Both the position numbers and the translations under genes were made by a program. Positions 61,643 through 64,000 of a stretch of DNA of 64,000 nucleotides are shown here, piece after piece (the stretch's first letter is position 1; each line of letters begins with the position of its first letter). The stretch is from Halopseudomonas sp002296055 (GTDB lineage: Bacteria; Pseudomonadota; Gammaproteobacteria; Pseudomonadales; Pseudomonadaceae), in the NCBI RefSeq assembly GCF_050876985.1, contig NZ_JBPAPP010000001.1; one strand, 5' to 3'. The notes beneath the pieces are model-generated. The model saw nothing but the letters and a program-made list of their open reading frames with translations, made no database searches and had not been told where the DNA came from.

Positions 61643-61944
61643 TGCGCTTTCTGGATGAAGATGACGACGACCCGATGCTCTCGGTCGTCAACCTGATCGA
61701 CCTGTTTCTGGTCATCATCGGCATGCTGATGGTGGTGATCGCGCAGAATCCGCTCAACCCCTTCTCCGAGGAGCGGGTGGTCGTGGTGGAAAATCCGGGG
61801 GAGGACACCATGCGCATTACCGTCAAGGACGGTCAGGAGCTGACCCGGTACGAGTCCAGCGGGGAGATGGGCGAAGGCCAGGGCGCCCGCGCCGGTGTGA
61901 CCTACCGGCTGGATGACGGTCGCATGATCTACGTGCCGGAATAG
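61642..61944 (+). CDS. DUF2149-family protein, probable ExbD-like partner
   Basis: 100 residues. An acidic start ('FLDEDDDDPMLSVVNLIDLF') leads into one transmembrane helix (about 14-34) containing an Asp in 'NLIDLFLVIIGMLMVVIA', like the essential channel Asp of ExbD/TolR, then a small periplasmic domain ('MRITVKDGQELTRYES'). By position and topology it would pair with the ExbB-like protein, although DUF2149 has no proven function. Last gene of the receptor/CobN-like/ExbB-like/DUF2149 operon, followed by a perfect GC hairpin. Confidence 0.88.
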   Translation: MRFLDEDDDDPMLSVVNLIDLFLVIIGMLMVVIAQNPLNPFSEERVVVVENPGEDTMRITVKDGQELTRYESSGEMGEGQGARAGVTYRLDDGRMIYVPE

Positions 61945-61952
61945 GCAGACAT

Positions 61953-61976
61953 CAGCGGCGCCACATGGCGCCGCTG
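61953..61976. terminator. GC hairpin between convergent genes
   Basis: Perfect 10-bp stem CAGCGGCGCC / GGCGCCGCTG with ACAT loop, between the DUF2149 stop and the convergent receptor stop. No T tract, so termination strength is uncertain. Confidence 0.65.
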
Positions 61977-61983
61977 CACACAC

Positions 61984-64000
61984 TCAGAAGCTGTAGCGCA
62001 GCTCAAGCTTGCCGTTGCGCGGCTCGCCAAAGGCATGTTGCTGATAGAAGCCGATCTGGCTGTAGTACTTCTTGTCCAGCAGGTTATCCACGTTCAGCTG
62101 CAGACTAAGCTCATCGCTGAGCGCGTAGCGTGCCATGACGTTGACCAGTGCGTAGGAGCTCTGCTCCAGCTTGTCGCGCTGGCCCAGCGGGTTGGTCGCG
62201 ATGGTGTAGTTGCCGTCTTCCCAGTTCACCCCGCCGCCCAGGGTCAGGCGACCCACACGGTAGGTGGTAAACAGGTTTGCGGTGCGCCGTGGGAAGCGTG
62301 TATTGACGTCTTCCCCGTCGGCATCCTCGGCGCTGAACTGCGCCCAGCCCACCAGCAGGTTCCAGTTCTCGGTCAGGGCACCGGAGACTTCAATCTCATA
62401 GCCGTTGCTGGTCGTACCCTGCGCGGCGTAGTAGGCCTGGGCGATACCACCCGGCACCACCTGGCCCACGTCCGGCTGGGCCAGATTGTCCTGCTCTATG
62501 CGGAACACCGCCAGCGAAGCGTTCAGGCGGCCGCCAAAGTACTCGCCCTTGATGCCGGCCTCATAATTCTGACCTTCCAGCGGGTCCAGATAATCGCCGT
62601 TGCGGTCCTGGCTATCCTGCGGGTTGAAGATCTCGGAGTAGCTCACGTAGGTGGAGTACTGATCATTGATGTCGTAGATCAGGCCGGCATAGGGCGTGAC
62701 CTCATGCTCGTGCTCGAACTTATAGGTCGACCCGTCCCACTTCATGCCACTGGTGTCCCAGTTGCTGATGCGGCTACCAATAATCAGCTGCAAGGGGTCT
62801 GCCAGCCGCAGGCGCGCCACGGCGTAGGCGCCCAGCTCGTCGGTATCCTGTGAGGTATACGCCGCAGACGGCCCCCACTGCGGCTCAGGATAGGAACCAT
62901 CCCACTCGTAGAAGTTGCCGACCGCTGGGCGGTTAAGCGGGGCGCGACGGTCGGTGTTCAGCTCCTGTTGGCTGTACATGGAGCCGACGACCACCTCGTG
63001 ATCCTGGCCGCCAAAGTAGAACGGAATGGTGGCGGACAGATCGAGGGTGTCCTGCTCGCGTGTAACGTCGTACCAGGTGGGACTGGCGCTCATGCCCAGG
63101 CCCGTGGTCTTGTCCGGCGCGCCGGACAGGTACAGCAGGCGCAGATCCGCTTCGTTGGTCGCCCGGCTGTAAGCTCCGTACAGGCGCACACCGGAGTCAA
63201 AGGTATGCTCCAGGTTGGCGTAGTAGGTGGTCTGCGTAGAGGCCCACTCGGCCCACTCCGGAGCAGTGGTCTTGGAGGTGCTCCAGTCGGTGCGCGAGCC
63301 ATCGCTGAACCAGGTGGGCAAGCCGCCCCACATGGACGCGGTCGGGCTGTTCTCTTGGTAGCTGGCGCCCAGGTTCAGCAGGGTATTGTCGGTCAGGTCG
63401 ATACCCAGGGTGCCCAACAGAACCGACTTCTCGTTCTCCGCCAGGTCAATGTAGGAGCCTTCTTCCAGATAACTGCCCACCACGCGGCCGCGAATCTTGC
63501 CGCTGTCATGCAGAGCACCGGACAGGTCCACTGTGCCCTGATAGCGATCCCAGGAGCCCACCTGCCCGCTGACAAACCCGTGCGGCTGCACACTGTCAGC
63601 GCGCTTGCGCACCATATTGATGGCGGCCGATGGGTTACCTGCACCGGTGACCAGCCCGGTGGCGCCACGCACCACTTCCACGCGGTCATACAGCAGGGTA
63701 TCCATCTGCGTCTCACCCGCAGCCCAGCCAGCGCTCCAGGTGGTCGGCACACCGTCGACCATCAGGTTGGTGATATCAAAGCCCCGGGCAGAGAAGCCGT
63801 TGCGCGAGCTGTCGAAGGCCTTGCTGGAAACCCCGGTGGTCATGTTGACCACGTCGGTAATCGACTCCACCGCGAAGTCGTCCATCACCTGACGGGTGAT
63901 CACCGACACCGACTGCGGTGTCTCGCGCGGCGCCAGGGTAAGACGGGTCGCGGTGCGCGTCGCCTCGGTAGTGTAGGAGCCGGTGCCTTCGGTTACCGGC
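61984..64000 (-). CDS. TonB-dependent siderophore receptor (partial, N-terminus beyond the right edge)
   Basis: The frame is open to the right window edge, and the residues next to the edge ('TATRLTLAPRETPQSVSVIT') are the TonB box-to-plug junction of FpvA/FoxA/FecA-type receptors, so the signal peptide and any signalling domain lie outside. Visible parts: plug 'SITDVVNMTTGVSSKAFDSS', 'SARGFDITNLMVDGVPTTWS', 'YDRVEVVRGATGLVTGAGNP' followed by SAAINMVRKR; barrel to 'EPRNGKLELRYSF'. The pattern is that of pyoverdine/ferrioxamine-type receptors. The ligand is unknown. It converges with the zinc-type operon. Confidence 0.92.
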   Translation of the reverse strand, partial: PVTEGTGSYTTEATRTATRLTLAPRETPQSVSVITRQVMDDFAVESITDVVNMTTGVSSKAFDSSRNGFSARGFDITNLMVDGVPTTWSAGWAAGETQMDTLLYDRVEVVRGATGLVTGAGNPSAAINMVRKRADSVQPHGFVSGQVGSWDRYQGTVDLSGALHDSGKIRGRVVGSYLEEGSYIDLAENEKSVLLGTLGIDLTDNTLLNLGASYQENSPTASMWGGLPTWFSDGSRTDWSTSKTTAPEWAEWASTQTTYYANLEHTFDSGVRLYGAYSRATNEADLRLLYLSGAPDKTTGLGMSASPTWYDVTREQDTLDLSATIPFYFGGQDHEVVVGSMYSQQELNTDRRAPLNRPAVGNFYEWDGSYPEPQWGPSAAYTSQDTDELGAYAVARLRLADPLQLIIGSRISNWDTSGMKWDGSTYKFEHEHEVTPYAGLIYDINDQYSTYVSYSEIFNPQDSQDRNGDYLDPLEGQNYEAGIKGEYFGGRLNASLAVFRIEQDNLAQPDVGQVVPGGIAQAYYAAQGTTSNGYEIEVSGALTENWNLLVGWAQFSAEDADGEDVNTRFPRRTANLFTTYRVGRLTLGGGVNWEDGNYTIATNPLGQRDKLEQSSYALVNVMARYALSDELSLQLNVDNLLDKKYYSQIGFYQQHAFGEPRNGKLELRYSF

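Noticed and set aside
61984..64000. Truncated or pseudogene receptor at the right edge
   Set aside because: The frame stays open to the window edge and carries the TonB-to-plug junction there, so it is cut by the window and not broken.

Overview
The window looks like chromosomal DNA of a Pseudomonas-group gammaproteobacterium, possibly the Halopseudomonas/P. pertucinogena branch, although the genus is an inference. It is GC-rich and densely coded. Family assignments that resemble Pseudomonas proteins include HexR, XenA, a NirM-type cytochrome c551, PfeR-PfeS-PfeA, a PstA/PstC pair with very large periplasmic domains, and a receptor/CobN-like/ExbB-like/DUF2149 cluster. No rRNA, tRNA, CRISPR array, integrase or transposase was seen.

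Layout. (1) 131-8834: ten co-directional, tightly packed genes of unknown function closed by a strong terminator. Six of them share a three-block signature resembling DUF2589-type proteins. One of these has an OmpA-like domain inserted, and two cluster proteins end in PASTA-like domains. Two further proteins are coiled-coil or Gln/Arg-rich, one is TPR-like and one carries L7/L12-like repeats. None has a recognisable signal peptide. This is the best candidate for an undescribed system. (2) 8933-17475: iron-type alcohol dehydrogenase, cytochrome c551, and the phosphate regulon pstS-pstC-pstA-pstB-phoU behind a three-repeat Pho box. (3) 17625-28821: thioesterase, TRAP permease pair, a signal peptidase I paralogue, LysR/SDR pair, a run of small membrane or redox proteins, cytochrome b561, a Tat-lipoprotein TRAP binding protein and UvrD. 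(4) 29275-34881: a PAS-GGDEF-EAL protein, zwf and hexR divergent across a HexR palindrome, and ppiC. (5) 34869-42293: XRE-cupin regulator/BenE transporter pair with twin operators, modE/modABC with a ModE box, and an ArsR regulator divergent from xenA plus a flavin reductase. (6) 42313-53223: an iron island on the minus strand, pfeR-pfeS-pfeA, a methyltransferase, a DUF3649-PepSY-DUF3325 operon and a second TonB receptor. It carries Fur-like boxes and a repeated GTAAA-N5-TTTAC motif that may be the PfeR operator. (7) 53348-54937: a YbiT-type ABC-F ATPase. (8) 55193-61944: a Zur-like box in front of a TonB receptor, an exported CobN-like protein, an ExbB-like protein and a DUF2149 protein. (9) A further TonB siderophore receptor runs off the right edge.

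The unifying theme of the second half is metal and nutrient acquisition under dedicated regulators: phosphate (Pho), molybdate (ModE), iron (Fur and PfeRS) and probably zinc (Zur). Operators were found by eye and are candidates. Protein calls rest on recognised motifs and lengths, with no database search.
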